From the NCBI RefSeq assembly GCF_017086445.1, contig NZ_CP070968.1:1054001-1118000 (forward strand): a stretch of DNA of 64,000 bases, written 5' to 3'. The notes under the pieces are model-generated. The model was not told the DNA's origin. It made no database searches and saw only the letters and a program-made list of their open reading frames with translations. This stretch comes from Brevundimonas fontaquae. Lineage in GTDB: Bacteria > Pseudomonadota > Alphaproteobacteria > Caulobacterales > Caulobacteraceae. The first letter of the stretch is position 1. Every line of letters begins with the position of its first letter. The position numbers and the translations under genes are program-made. Below, piece by piece: positions 54,441 through 63,315 of the stretch.

Positions 54441-54863
54441 ATGGGCCTGCTTTCGGAATTCCGCGAGTTCGCGGTCAAGGGCAATGTCGTGGACCTGGCG
54501 GTCGGCGTGATCATCGGCGCCGCCTTCAACGGCATCGTCAAAAGCCTGGTCGATCAGGTGGTGATGCCGCCGATCGGTCTGATCACCGGCGGCATCGATT
54601 TCTCCGAACTGGAATGGGTGCTGAGGGCCGAGAACCCGGCGACCGAGGCCGTCGAGAAGGTGGCGATCCAATACGGCGCCTTCCTGAACACCGTGATCCA
54701 GTTCCTGATCGTGGCTTGGGTCGTCTTCCTTGTGGTCAAGGGCATCAACGCCCTGCGTCGTCAGGAAGCCGCCAAGCCCGATCCGGCGCCCGCCGCGCCG
54801 ACGGCGACCGAAGCGCTGCTGGCCGAGATCCGCGACGAGCTGAAGGCCCGCCCCAACGCCTGA
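54441..54863 (+). CDS. mscL: Large-conductance mechanosensitive channel
   Basis: 140 residues. N-terminal helix LLSEFREFAVKGNVVDLAVGVIIGAAFNGIVKSLVDQVVMPPIG (TM1 with the pore), a periplasmic loop, TM2 (FLNTVIQFLIVAWVVFLVVKGIN) and a cytoplasmic helix. Releases solutes under hypo-osmotic shock. Begins 20 bases after ihfB and ends one base from a convergent gene. Confidence 0.97.
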   Translation: MGLLSEFREFAVKGNVVDLAVGVIIGAAFNGIVKSLVDQVVMPPIGLITGGIDFSELEWVLRAENPATEAVEKVAIQYGAFLNTVIQFLIVAWVVFLVVKGINALRRQEAAKPDPAPAAPTATEALLAEIRDELKARPNA

Positions 54864-56015
54864 TCAGGCCTTGGACACGAGCCCGCCCAAGGTTGGGCGC
54901 GTGATCGCGGCGGCAGCCAAGGGTTTGGGCATCGGCGGCGTGCGCCAGCAGATGCCGTAGTCGCCGTCGAACGGCGTCGGCGTCCAGGCGGCCGCCAGTG
55001 CAGGATCGTCGATGATGGCGTGGCAGTGTCCCCAGCCGCCTTCGCGCCGCGCCGTCTTCGCCAGATCGCCCAACTGCGCCAGCAGGCGCGGCGTCACCAC
55101 CTGCAGCCGCACCTTGGCGGCTCCCAGCGCGCGGGCGTTGTCGATCAACGCCCGGGTCAGAAGCGCAATCGCCTCGGGCGCCGTCTCCAGCGCGATCAGA
55201 TCGATAATATCCAGATAGGGCGGCTCGATCAGGCTGGTCTTGGTCATCTGCGCCATGGCCATCCCGACGATGCGGCTGTCCCTGACGCAGGCCAGCATGA
55301 CCGGCGGCAGGGTCAGGTCGGGGTCCGCCAACCGCCAGCGCAGGATTTCCGGACTGCGATCCGCCAGCAGACGATCTTCTTGCGACAGCCGACGCCAGAA
55401 GTCCGCATAGGGCGAGACGTCCGACAGATCGCGCAGCACCGTCACCCCTGCCGGCAGCACCAGCGGCGTCTGGCGAAACACGCGCCCGTTCATCAGCCGT
55501 TCGCCCAGTCGCGCGGCGGTCTCGGCGGAGGTGCGGCCCAGCAGCAGGCGCAGCCCTCGACCCTGAGCGCAGGCCAGACGGTCGGTGATCCATGACAGCT
55601 TCAGTCCATGACTTTCGGCCGGCCAGGGCTTCATGTCGAACAGGCAGTACAGCGGCGCCGAGCGAGCATTGGCGTTGAAGGTGTAGCGGGCGAACAGCCC
55701 TGGCTGTTTCAAAAAGGTGCGGATCAGCGGGCGGCTGGCGCCCTTCTGGCTGGGCGGCACGATGATCGAAAAGCCGGTGGCGCCGAAGTGGTCCTGGGCG
55801 CCGTAGCGAAACCGCTGGATGAAGTTGCCCAGCATGGCGACGGCGTTGTCGTTCTCGTCGGCGACCACCCAGCCGGCCGGCGCGCCAAGCATCAATCGCG
55901 CAGGATTGGCCTCGAGCCAGCGCCATCCGGCCGGCGACCGCTCGGGCCAGCCAACCTGACGATGCAGCCGGTTCAGCGCCGCATGGTCGGGAGCGTCGAT
56001 CGGTCGGACAGACAT
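54864..56015 (-). CDS. GNAT-like acyltransferase-fold protein of unknown substrate
   Basis: 383 residues. RPIDAPDHAALNRLHRQVGWPERSPAGWRWLEANPA at the start and GWVVADENDNAVAMLGNFIQRFRYG match the first strands of a GNAT fold, and the second half (ILRWRLADPDL, SRIVGMAMAQMT, DLIALETAPEAIALLTRALIDNARALGAAKVRLQ) a second GNAT-like unit. The usual acetyl-CoA loop (Q/RxxGxG/A) is not clear. Role unknown; possibly polysaccharide or antibiotic-type N-acylation. Confidence 0.6.
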   Translation of the reverse strand: MSVRPIDAPDHAALNRLHRQVGWPERSPAGWRWLEANPARLMLGAPAGWVVADENDNAVAMLGNFIQRFRYGAQDHFGATGFSIIVPPSQKGASRPLIRTFLKQPGLFARYTFNANARSAPLYCLFDMKPWPAESHGLKLSWITDRLACAQGRGLRLLLGRTSAETAARLGERLMNGRVFRQTPLVLPAGVTVLRDLSDVSPYADFWRRLSQEDRLLADRSPEILRWRLADPDLTLPPVMLACVRDSRIVGMAMAQMTKTSLIEPPYLDIIDLIALETAPEAIALLTRALIDNARALGAAKVRLQVVTPRLLAQLGDLAKTARREGGWGHCHAIIDDPALAAAWTPTPFDGDYGICWRTPPMPKPLAAAAITRPTLGGLVSKA

Positions 56016-56296
56016 CTGGCGCTCCTTCCCATTATGAAACCGTGTGCGTTTCTGACGAACGACCTAGCAGGATATACGCCACCAGACATCACTCAGGGTT
56101 GTCTTTCGCTTCCTTCACGCGTCGCCTGGCCGCCCCCGCGACAGCCTTAACACTTGTTCGGATTCGCCCGCTGTGCTGGGTATGCGCCTTTCGCGCGCCC
56201 GATAAGCGGCGCGGCAGTTGGGAGTGAGCCGTTGAGGACGGATTTGGGGAAGGCGCGACTTACACGACGCGTGAAGACGATTAGGGGGACGCGCGC

Positions 56297-58231
56297 ATGA
56301 ACATCGTCGTCGCCCTTGGACTGATCATCACCTTCGCCACGGGCGTGCCGGTGCTGATGCAGATCCTCAAGAACCACCCGCGCGGACTGATCATCCTGTT
56401 CTTCGCCGAGATGTGGGAGCGGTTCTCCTACTACGGCATGCGCGGCATCCTGATTTTCTTCCTGACGCAACACTTCCTGTTCGACGACGCCATGGCGGGG
56501 TCGACCTACGGCTCCTACACTTCCCTGGTCTATTTGCTGCCCCTGCTGGGCGGCATCATGGCCGACCGCTTCATCGGCACGCGTAAGGCCGTCGCTTTCG
56601 GCGCCCTGCTGCTGGTCGCCGGTCACGGCATGATGGCTTTCGAGGGCCGTCCCGCGACCGAAACCCTGACTTATGCCGGTCAGACCTATCAGATCGACGC
56701 CGAAGGCCGCGGCGCGGCGCGTGAAGTGTCGATCGTCGTCAACGGCCAGAAATACGCCTTCGAGGCGGCCGAGAACGGCCTGGCGATCGAGAACCTGCCG
56801 GCCGCCTCGCCATTGCCGGCCGTGCTGCCGACCGGCGAATACAAGATCGACGCGACCCGCGACATGGCGGGCGTGAACGTCTTCTATCTGGCGGTGTCCT
56901 TCATCATCATGGGCGTCGGCTTCCTGAAGCCCAACATCTCGACCATCGTCGGACAGCTCTATCCGCAGGGCGATCCGCGTCGGGATTCCGGCTTCACCCT
57001 CTACTATTACGGCATCAACCTCGGTGCCTTCTGGGCGGCGGTGCTGTGCGGCCTTTTGGGGCAGACCGTCGGCTGGTGGGCAGGCTTTGGTCTGGCCGGC
57101 GTCGGCATGGCGCTGGGCTGGGTGGTCTTCGTACTGGGCAAACCCCTGCTGCAAGGCAAGGGCGAGCCTCCGGCCGAAGCCAATCTGAGCAAGCCCATGC
57201 TGGGTCCGATCAACCGCGAATGGTCGATCTACCTGCTCAGCATCCTGGGCGTCGGCGTCGTCTGGTTCATGGTTCAGCGCAACGCCCTGGTGGGTTGGGT
57301 TCTGGGCGCCGCCACCGTCGCGTCGCTGCTGTTCATCCTCTACGTCATCGTCAAGGTTTGCGAGAGCAAGGCGCAGCGTGAGCGGATGATGCTGGCGATG
57401 GTGCTGATCTTCGGGTCGGTCGTCTTCTTCACCCTGTTCGAACAGGCCGGAACCTCGCTGAACCTGTTCGCCGACCGTAACGTCGATCTCAGCATCACCC
57501 CGCAGGCGTTCCAGCTTCTGGGCGTCACCGTCGGCACCCCGGCCCAGATCGCCGCCGCCGGTCTCAGCACGTCGGGTCCCTGGATCGACGCCACCATCAC
57601 GGCGGCCCAGACCCAGTCGTTCAATGCGGGTTTCATCCTGATCTTCGCACCGATCATGGCCGCGCTCTGGTCCTTCCTGGGCAAGCGCAACCTGGACCCC
57701 AACCCCACGCTGAAGTTCGGCCTCGGCCTTCTCCAGGTCGGACTGGGCTTCATGATCGTGGTGTGGGGCGCCGGCATGGCCAACTCGGCCTTCCAGATGC
57801 CGCTGCTCCTGCTGGGTCTGCTCTATCTGTTCCACACGACCGGCGAGCTGTTCCTGTCGCCGGTGGGCCTGTCGGAAATCACAAAACTGTCCGTCGCCAA
57901 GGTGGTCAGCTTCATGATGGCCGTCTGGTTCCTGGCCAGCTCCATCGCCCAATATGTCGGCGGCTGGATCGCCGGCCTAGCGGGCACGGAAACGGTGGGC
58001 GGCCAGGTGTTGAACCCGGGCCTTGCGCTGCAGACCTCGCTTGAAGTGTTCAAGCTGTTGGGTCTGTGGGGCATGGGTATCGGCGTGGCCTTCATCGTCG
58101 TCAGCCACTTCATCAAGGGCTGGTCGCACGGCGCCAACGACGGTGATGATCACCCTGGCCCTGTGCTGAACGATCGCGGTCAGGAAGACGGCAACGTCGC
58201 CCGTCCTGCGGCCTCGACGCCCAGCCACTGA
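56297..58231 (+). CDS. Proton-dependent oligopeptide transporter (POT/PTR family)
   Basis: 644 residues, longer than the usual 450-500 because of an extra soluble insertion after TM3 (about 115-200, ATETLTYAGQTYQIDAEGRG...). The family motif is in TM1: EMWERFSYYGMRGIL (ExxERF). The PTR2 signature follows in DSGFTLYYYGINLGAFWAAVLCG. About 13-14 membrane helices. Imports di- and tripeptides with protons; such carriers are common in peptide-scavenging Caulobacterales. A strong terminator follows. Confidence 0.93.
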   Translation: MNIVVALGLIITFATGVPVLMQILKNHPRGLIILFFAEMWERFSYYGMRGILIFFLTQHFLFDDAMAGSTYGSYTSLVYLLPLLGGIMADRFIGTRKAVAFGALLLVAGHGMMAFEGRPATETLTYAGQTYQIDAEGRGAAREVSIVVNGQKYAFEAAENGLAIENLPAASPLPAVLPTGEYKIDATRDMAGVNVFYLAVSFIIMGVGFLKPNISTIVGQLYPQGDPRRDSGFTLYYYGINLGAFWAAVLCGLLGQTVGWWAGFGLAGVGMALGWVVFVLGKPLLQGKGEPPAEANLSKPMLGPINREWSIYLLSILGVGVVWFMVQRNALVGWVLGAATVASLLFILYVIVKVCESKAQRERMMLAMVLIFGSVVFFTLFEQAGTSLNLFADRNVDLSITPQAFQLLGVTVGTPAQIAAAGLSTSGPWIDATITAAQTQSFNAGFILIFAPIMAALWSFLGKRNLDPNPTLKFGLGLLQVGLGFMIVVWGAGMANSAFQMPLLLLGLLYLFHTTGELFLSPVGLSEITKLSVAKVVSFMMAVWFLASSIAQYVGGWIAGLAGTETVGGQVLNPGLALQTSLEVFKLLGLWGMGIGVAFIVVSHFIKGWSHGANDGDDHPGPVLNDRGQEDGNVARPAASTPSH

Positions 58232-58250
58232 TCGACGCCTGATCAAGGAA

Positions 58251-58283
58251 AAGCCCCGGCGGAGCGATCCGCCGGGGCTTTTT
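58251..58283. terminator. Bidirectional intrinsic terminator between the POT gene and the TonB receptor gene
   Basis: Perfect 13-base stem AAGCCCCGGCGGA (58251-58263) / TCCGCCGGGGCTT (58268-58280), loop GCGA, T run on the plus strand (58279-58283) and A's before it giving a short T run on the minus strand. It serves the two convergent genes. Confidence 0.92.
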
Positions 58284-58301
58284 GCTGCGCTGATCTAGGC
58301 C

Positions 58302-60371
58302 TCAGAAGGTCTTGCGGACCCGCAACGAGACGAAGGTGCGCGGGTCGATGGAGCGCTCCTCGACGAAGGCCACGGTGCGCGGATTGCGTGTGGCGTAGAC
58401 CGTGCGCTGCTGTGTGAAGTCGTCCCACAGGTTCAGCTGGGCGCGCAGCGACAGGGTCGGGCTAGGCTTGTACTCGACGAAGGCCTCCAGATAGTCCGCG
58501 CCGCGCCAGGCGAAGGTCTGGTCCGGATCGTAGGTCGCCTGGCCCAGACGCGGCAGCCAGTTGATCCCCCACTGGGTCTTCCACGAGGTGATGTCCTGCT
58601 GGAAGCCGACATTGGCCTGGCTGGCGCGCACGCCCGAGATGCGGCGGTCCTCGCCCGTCGTCGGGTCGGTGACGCTGGTCTTGTTCCAGTCGTTCTTGAA
58701 GGTGAAGCGGGCGCCCGAAATCCCGACCTTGTCCAGCGGCACCACGACGTTCAGCGACAGCTGATCCAGCGTTCCGTCGCCGATGTTGCCGGTCGCCGAC
58801 AGGCCGCCGGGCAGGGGAAGGCGGTCGATCACGTCGATGATGCGGTCGTGGCGATAGCCGATCGAAACTACGCCCTCGCCCCAGAAGCGGCGTTCGTAGG
58901 ACAGTTCGGAAATCCAGCGCTGCTCCGGCTCCAGATCGACGTTGCCGCCGAACACCGTGCCGTCGCTCAGCTCAGCCGAGGCGGCGAAGTCGCCGAAGTC
59001 CAGCTGACCCAGTTCGCGCTCGAAGCGGAAGCGCAGTTGGTTGTTCGCCATCGGCGTCCAGGTCGCCAGCAGGCGCGGCTTGGCGAAGAAGAAGCTCTTT
59101 TCCTGATCCGCATCGCCCGACTGGCTGATGGTGGAGGCTTCCAGGCGGACGCCGCCTTCCAGCGTCAGCTTCGGATTGATACGCCAGGTCGCCTTGGTAA
59201 AGGCTTCGCCGCGCGTCTCCTCGACCTTGACCGAGGCGCTAGGCAGCGGAACGTCGACCCCGCCCACCGTGAAGGCCTGGTTCACGTCCAGCATATTGTA
59301 GGCGATCTCGGCCCCGGCCTCGATCGTCAGGGCGGGCGAGCGTTCGTGACGCACCAGGGCGCGCAGAATGGATTCCGACGAGTCGCCGTTGGACTTGAAC
59401 TGCTGCTCCGGCGCCGCCGTCCCGTTGAGCGTCTCGTTGCTGCCCGACACGCTGTCGAAGCTTGAGAACTCGTGGATCAGACGCGTCTCCAGCGTCCAGC
59501 GCGGGTTCAGGGTGCGGGTCCAGGTCAGGCCCAGCTCACCGGAATCGCCGTCTTCGGCGTAGTCGCTGCGGCGCAGCGAGGTGGGCGACGAAAGCTCGGT
59601 CCAGTTCTGATAGTCGTTCAGACCATAACGGGCGGTGCCTTCCAGCTTTCCGCCAAACAGCGGGCCGGTGTAGTTGCCGCGAATGCTCTGGCCGCCGCCC
59701 CAGCCGTCGTTCTCGTACCGCTCGTCGCGGATGACATCGCCGGCGGCGTTGCGACGGATCGACCGGCCGACGCCGTTGGAATCGCTTGATCCCATGCCGT
59801 CCGACAGGGTCACGCCCCAGCTGCGATCGCCCTTGTTCTGCGTGAACTGATAGGAGCCGCCGTAGATGTCATGGCCGCCTTCGAACAGCATGGCGTTCCA
59901 GGTCAGAATCGACTGGCGGCTGTCGGTCGTCTTCAGGATGACGTTCACGACGACGGAATAGCCCTGCATGTCGATGCCCGCCGCACCGCCCCGGATCAGT
60001 TCGATGCGCTCGACCTGATTGGCCAAGGTCCGGCCCAGGACGTTCGAACCCGAATCGTTCTTTGAGGCGGGACGGTTGTTGTTGATCAGCACATTGCCGA
60101 CCGCCCCTTCGAAACCACGCGCGCCCGATCCGTTGTCGATGGAGAAGCCGGGGACGCGGTTGACCATGTCGAGCGCCGTATTCGGGCGCTGGGCGGCGAA
60201 GAAGTCCGGCGTGAAGACCAGCACGCCGCGCTGGCTGGCGTCGGCCAGGGGCGCCTGGTTGGTCGGGCCGGTCGGCACGGGGGCCTCGGCGACTTGGGGC
60301 TTGTCACCGGCGAATGCGGCGCCGGCGGTGAAAAGCAGGGCGGTGCTGGCCAGCAGCAGGGTCTTTGTCAT
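58302..60371 (-). CDS. TonB-dependent outer-membrane receptor
   Basis: 689 residues from the ATG at 60371 (MTKTLLLASTALLFTAGAAFA, signal peptide); an open extension to 60422 is unlikely. The plug domain (about 45-165) includes VNRVPGFSIDNGSGARGFEGAVGNVLINNNRPASK and VERIELIRGGAAGIDMQGY. The barrel ends in FVSLRVRKTF, with a terminal aromatic residue for barrel assembly. No STN domain, so direct transport rather than signalling. Substrate cannot be inferred; no siderophore or sugar genes are adjacent. Divergent from the TraB/GumN-type gene. Confidence 0.9.
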   Translation of the reverse strand: MTKTLLLASTALLFTAGAAFAGDKPQVAEAPVPTGPTNQAPLADASQRGVLVFTPDFFAAQRPNTALDMVNRVPGFSIDNGSGARGFEGAVGNVLINNNRPASKNDSGSNVLGRTLANQVERIELIRGGAAGIDMQGYSVVVNVILKTTDSRQSILTWNAMLFEGGHDIYGGSYQFTQNKGDRSWGVTLSDGMGSSDSNGVGRSIRRNAAGDVIRDERYENDGWGGGQSIRGNYTGPLFGGKLEGTARYGLNDYQNWTELSSPTSLRRSDYAEDGDSGELGLTWTRTLNPRWTLETRLIHEFSSFDSVSGSNETLNGTAAPEQQFKSNGDSSESILRALVRHERSPALTIEAGAEIAYNMLDVNQAFTVGGVDVPLPSASVKVEETRGEAFTKATWRINPKLTLEGGVRLEASTISQSGDADQEKSFFFAKPRLLATWTPMANNQLRFRFERELGQLDFGDFAASAELSDGTVFGGNVDLEPEQRWISELSYERRFWGEGVVSIGYRHDRIIDVIDRLPLPGGLSATGNIGDGTLDQLSLNVVVPLDKVGISGARFTFKNDWNKTSVTDPTTGEDRRISGVRASQANVGFQQDITSWKTQWGINWLPRLGQATYDPDQTFAWRGADYLEAFVEYKPSPTLSLRAQLNLWDDFTQQRTVYATRNPRTVAFVEERSIDPRTFVSLRVRKTF

Positions 60372-60443
60372 TGGTCTTCCCCTCGGGTGTTGGCGAGAGG
60401 TGTGCCGATCCGGCGCATTCATCTCCAGTTACAAGGCCGCAAG

Positions 60444-60519
60444 GTGGATTAAATCCACGACATCATTACAGCGATTTCATTAAACCAGTGACAGTAATGA
60501 AGTTTACAGCGGTGTAATG
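60444..60519. promoter_or_regulatory. Nested palindromes in the TonB receptor / TraB divergent promoter
   Basis: GTGGATT-A-AATCCAC (60444-60458) is followed by CATTACA (60464-60470) paired with TGTAATG (60513-60519) and, nested inside, CATTA (60478-60482) paired with TAATG (60495-60499). The element TTACAGCG also occurs twice directly. The outermost arm overlaps the ATG of the TraB-like gene. Probably binding sites for an unidentified regulator. Confidence 0.4.
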
Positions 60520-61470
60520 ATCAGACGCTCTTCTTCTCTATTGCTTTTACTTGCCGCGATGACGCTGACGACCGCGCCTGCCGTCGCGCAGGACGCGCCG
60601 TCGGACGCCGTCGAGGATATCGTCGTCACCGCCCGCCGGATCGAGGCGCCGATGTGGGAGGTGCGGCGCGGCGACAGCGTCCTGATCCTGGTCGGATCGA
60701 TCGACGGTTTGCCCAGAAAGATGGCGTGGCGCACCGACGCTCTCATCTCAGCGGTTGATCGTGCGGACCGCGTTCTGTTTCCCGTCGAGGGGCGGGCCTC
60801 GCTGGCCGATGTGGGCCGGCTAATCTGGCGCTTTCGGACGCTGACCCGTTTGCCGAACGGGCGCACCAGCGCCGACTATCTGTCACCGGACCTTGAGGCC
60901 CGGGTCGAAAGCCTGACAGGCGAAGGTCCGACCCGCGACAGCATGCTGATCCTGTCGGGCGATCTGATGGAACTGGGCGGCTACAGCAGTGGAGGGCGTC
61001 CGGTGTCCGGCCTGGTTCGTCAGGCGACGCGCGCCAATCGCACGCCCGCTGAACCCGTCGGCATCTTCAGGGGTGACGAGCTGATCGAAAAGGTTCTGAC
61101 GACGCCGCCCGAACACTATCTCGGCTGCATCGACGCTGCGGCGACGGCGGCCGAGGCCGGGGTCGAGGCGGGCGCGCAACGTGCGGAGAACTGGCGTCTG
61201 CGCCGGATTCCGGCGGTGTTGGATTCGCCCCTGGAAAAGGCGGCCACGGCCTGTTCCTACTGGTCGGTGATGGCCCAAGCGGACGATCTGCGTCGGATAT
61301 GGAATACGGCGGTGGACAAGGCGCTGGCCGAAGCCGGGGTCACCGTCGCTATCGCGCCACTGCGGCTGTTGGCCGAGCCGAACGGCGTGCTGGATCGGCT
61401 GGAGGCGGAGGGGCTGGAACCGATCGGTCCCGAATGGCGCCCCTCCGCCCCCACTCAATCGGCGCGCTAG
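60517..61470 (+). CDS. TraB/GumN family protein
   Basis: 317 residues, signal peptide at 1-24 (SSLLLLLAAMTLTTAPAVAQ). The family core is WEVRRGDSVLILVGSIDGLPRKMAWRTDALISAVDRADRVLFPVEG. In TraB/GumN proteins the motif at this point is normally a GTxH; here it reads VGSID, with Asp in place of His, so a metal-dependent peptidase-like activity may be lost. The C-terminal C-rich part (HYLGCIDAAATAAEAG, TACSYWSVM) is not characteristic. Function unknown. Confidence 0.8.
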   Translation: MIRRSSSLLLLLAAMTLTTAPAVAQDAPSDAVEDIVVTARRIEAPMWEVRRGDSVLILVGSIDGLPRKMAWRTDALISAVDRADRVLFPVEGRASLADVGRLIWRFRTLTRLPNGRTSADYLSPDLEARVESLTGEGPTRDSMLILSGDLMELGGYSSGGRPVSGLVRQATRANRTPAEPVGIFRGDELIEKVLTTPPEHYLGCIDAAATAAEAGVEAGAQRAENWRLRRIPAVLDSPLEKAATACSYWSVMAQADDLRRIWNTAVDKALAEAGVTVAIAPLRLLAEPNGVLDRLEAEGLEPIGPEWRPSAPTQSAR

Positions 61471-61473
61471 AGG

Positions 61474-61764
61474 TTACTTGCGTTCCGGAACGGCGTCGCG
61501 CGCGGCTTCGCCGATGTTGTCGGCGGCGTTGCCGACGCTCTCGGCTGCGCCGGCGATGGCGTTGTCCTTCACCGCGTCGCTGCGGTTCATGTTCATCAGG
61601 AAGTAGCCGATCACCAGCACGGCCAGCAGGCCGACGATCAGGGCGACGATGGCGCCCATGCCGCTGCCGCTGCGGCGCTCAACAACTGTCGTCGGGGCGG
61701 CGCTGCTTTCGCTGATGCGCTCGACGCGGCCATCGGGATGTTCGACGGTACGTTCGGTGGTCAT
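61474..61764 (-). CDS. Small single-helix membrane protein
   Basis: 96 residues from the ATG at 61764. A polar N-terminal part (TERTVEHPDGRVERISESSA) precedes one helix (MGAIVALIVGLLAVLVIGYFLM) and a C-terminal tail with NAIAGAAESVGNAADNIG, an amphipathic repeat. Small proteins of this form are common in alphaproteobacteria; function unknown. Ends three bases from the convergent TraB-like gene. Confidence 0.65.
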   Translation of the reverse strand: MTTERTVEHPDGRVERISESSAAPTTVVERRSGSGMGAIVALIVGLLAVLVIGYFLMNMNRSDAVKDNAIAGAAESVGNAADNIGEAARDAVPERK

Positions 61765-61824
61765 GGTGTGTCCTCTCCAGTGATGGCGGGGAAACACCCG
61801 TTGCAGCCATACGGTTCCGCTGGC

Positions 61825-63255
61825 CTAGACCGCCGTGCCGCCGACAGTCAGACCGCCGATCTTCAAACTTGGCTGGCCGATGCCGACGGGCACGCCCTGT
61901 CCGGCCTTGCCACAGACGCCGACGCCCGGATCGAAGGCGAAGTCGTCGCCGACCATCTGAATCTTGGTCAGGGCCGTGGCCCCGTCGCCGATCAGGGTCG
62001 CGCCGCGCACCGGAGCGGTGATCACCCCGTCCTCGATCAGATAGGCCTCGTTGCACTGGAACACGAACTTGCCGTTGGTGATGTCCACCTGGCCGCCCGA
62101 GAAGTTGGCGGCGTAGAGGCCGCGCTTCGTATTGGCGATCATGTCGGCCCTGGAATCCTTGCCGCCCTCCATGAAGGTGTTGGTCATGCGCGGCATCGGC
62201 ATATGGGCGAAGGACTGGCGCCGGCCGTTGCCGGTTGCGGCGACGCCCAGCTGCCGCGCCGACAGCCGGTCGTGCATCAATCCGACCATGATCCCGTCCT
62301 CGATCAGCACGGTGCGCGAGGTGGGCGTGCCCTCGTCATCGACCGACAGCGATCCGCGCCGTCCGGCGATCGAGCCGTCATCGACCACGGTGACGCCGGG
62401 GGCGGCGACCCGCTGGCCCATCATGCCGTTGAAGACCGACGAGCCCTTCCTGTGGAAGTCGCCCTCGAAGCCGTGGCCGATGGCCTCGTGCAGCAGGACG
62501 CCGGGCCAGCCGGCGCCCAGGACCACGTCCATCTCGCCCGCCGGACAATCGACGGCGTCCAGATTGACCAGGGCCTGACGCAGGGCCTCGTCCACCTGGG
62601 CCTGCCAGCGTTCGGGCGCGACCCAGGCTTCGAACCCGGCCCGGCCGCCGGCGCCGGACGAGGCGCTCTCGCGCTTGCCGTTCTGTTCGACGGTGACGGA
62701 GACGTTCAGACGGACCAGGGGGCGGATGTCGCGCACCGCCCGTTCGTCCGCGCGCAGGATCTCGATGGCGCGGCGTTCGCCGATCAGGGAGGCGGACACC
62801 TGGACCACACGCGGATCACGGGCGCGCGCCCAGGCGTCGATCTCGGCCAGCAGGGCGATCTTGTCTGAGAAGGCGGGCGAGGCGAGGGGATCGACCTCGC
62901 CATACAGTTTCTGATTGGTGGCGCGGGGGCCTTCGGCGACCCGGGCCTCATGCCCCTGTTTGGCCAGAGCCGCGCTGTCGGCGGCGCGACGCAGGGCGGC
63001 GGCCGAGAATTCGTTGGCGTGGGCGTACCCGGCGGTCTCGCCCGCCACGACCCTGAGGCCGAAGCCCTCGGTCGCGTCATAGGCGGCGGACTTCAACCGG
63101 CCGTCGTCGAACACCAGGCTCTCGCTCTCGGACCGCTCCAGGAACAGTTCGCCGTCGTCGGCGCCGGCCAGGGCCGTTTTCAGGATCGACAGGGCTTCAT
63201 CGGTGTCGACGCCGGCGGCGTCGAGGATGGGCGGCGGGGAGGCGTGAACGGTCAT
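61825..63255 (-). CDS. tldD: Metalloprotease TldD
   Basis: 476 residues, full length. The zinc site HEAIGHGFEGD (HExxxH) is intact, with GVCGKAGQGVPVGIGQPSLKIGG at the C-terminus as third-ligand region. With TldE, TldD cleaves unfolded peptides; it processes microcin B17 and CcdA in enteric bacteria. tldE is not in this window. Confidence 0.95.
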   Translation of the reverse strand: MTVHASPPPILDAAGVDTDEALSILKTALAGADDGELFLERSESESLVFDDGRLKSAAYDATEGFGLRVVAGETAGYAHANEFSAAALRRAADSAALAKQGHEARVAEGPRATNQKLYGEVDPLASPAFSDKIALLAEIDAWARARDPRVVQVSASLIGERRAIEILRADERAVRDIRPLVRLNVSVTVEQNGKRESASSGAGGRAGFEAWVAPERWQAQVDEALRQALVNLDAVDCPAGEMDVVLGAGWPGVLLHEAIGHGFEGDFHRKGSSVFNGMMGQRVAAPGVTVVDDGSIAGRRGSLSVDDEGTPTSRTVLIEDGIMVGLMHDRLSARQLGVAATGNGRRQSFAHMPMPRMTNTFMEGGKDSRADMIANTKRGLYAANFSGGQVDITNGKFVFQCNEAYLIEDGVITAPVRGATLIGDGATALTKIQMVGDDFAFDPGVGVCGKAGQGVPVGIGQPSLKIGGLTVGGTAV

Positions 63256-63315
63256 GGCCTGTAGGTAGGGGCTGAAGGCCGTTTCGTCACCTGCCCCGGC
63301 GCGCGAAACCGCCGA

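Noticed and set aside
56147..57952. 601-codon reverse frame opposite the POT transporter gene
   Set aside because: Rich in Gln, His, Asp and Arg with no domain; a mirror of hydrophobic codons on the other strand, not a gene.
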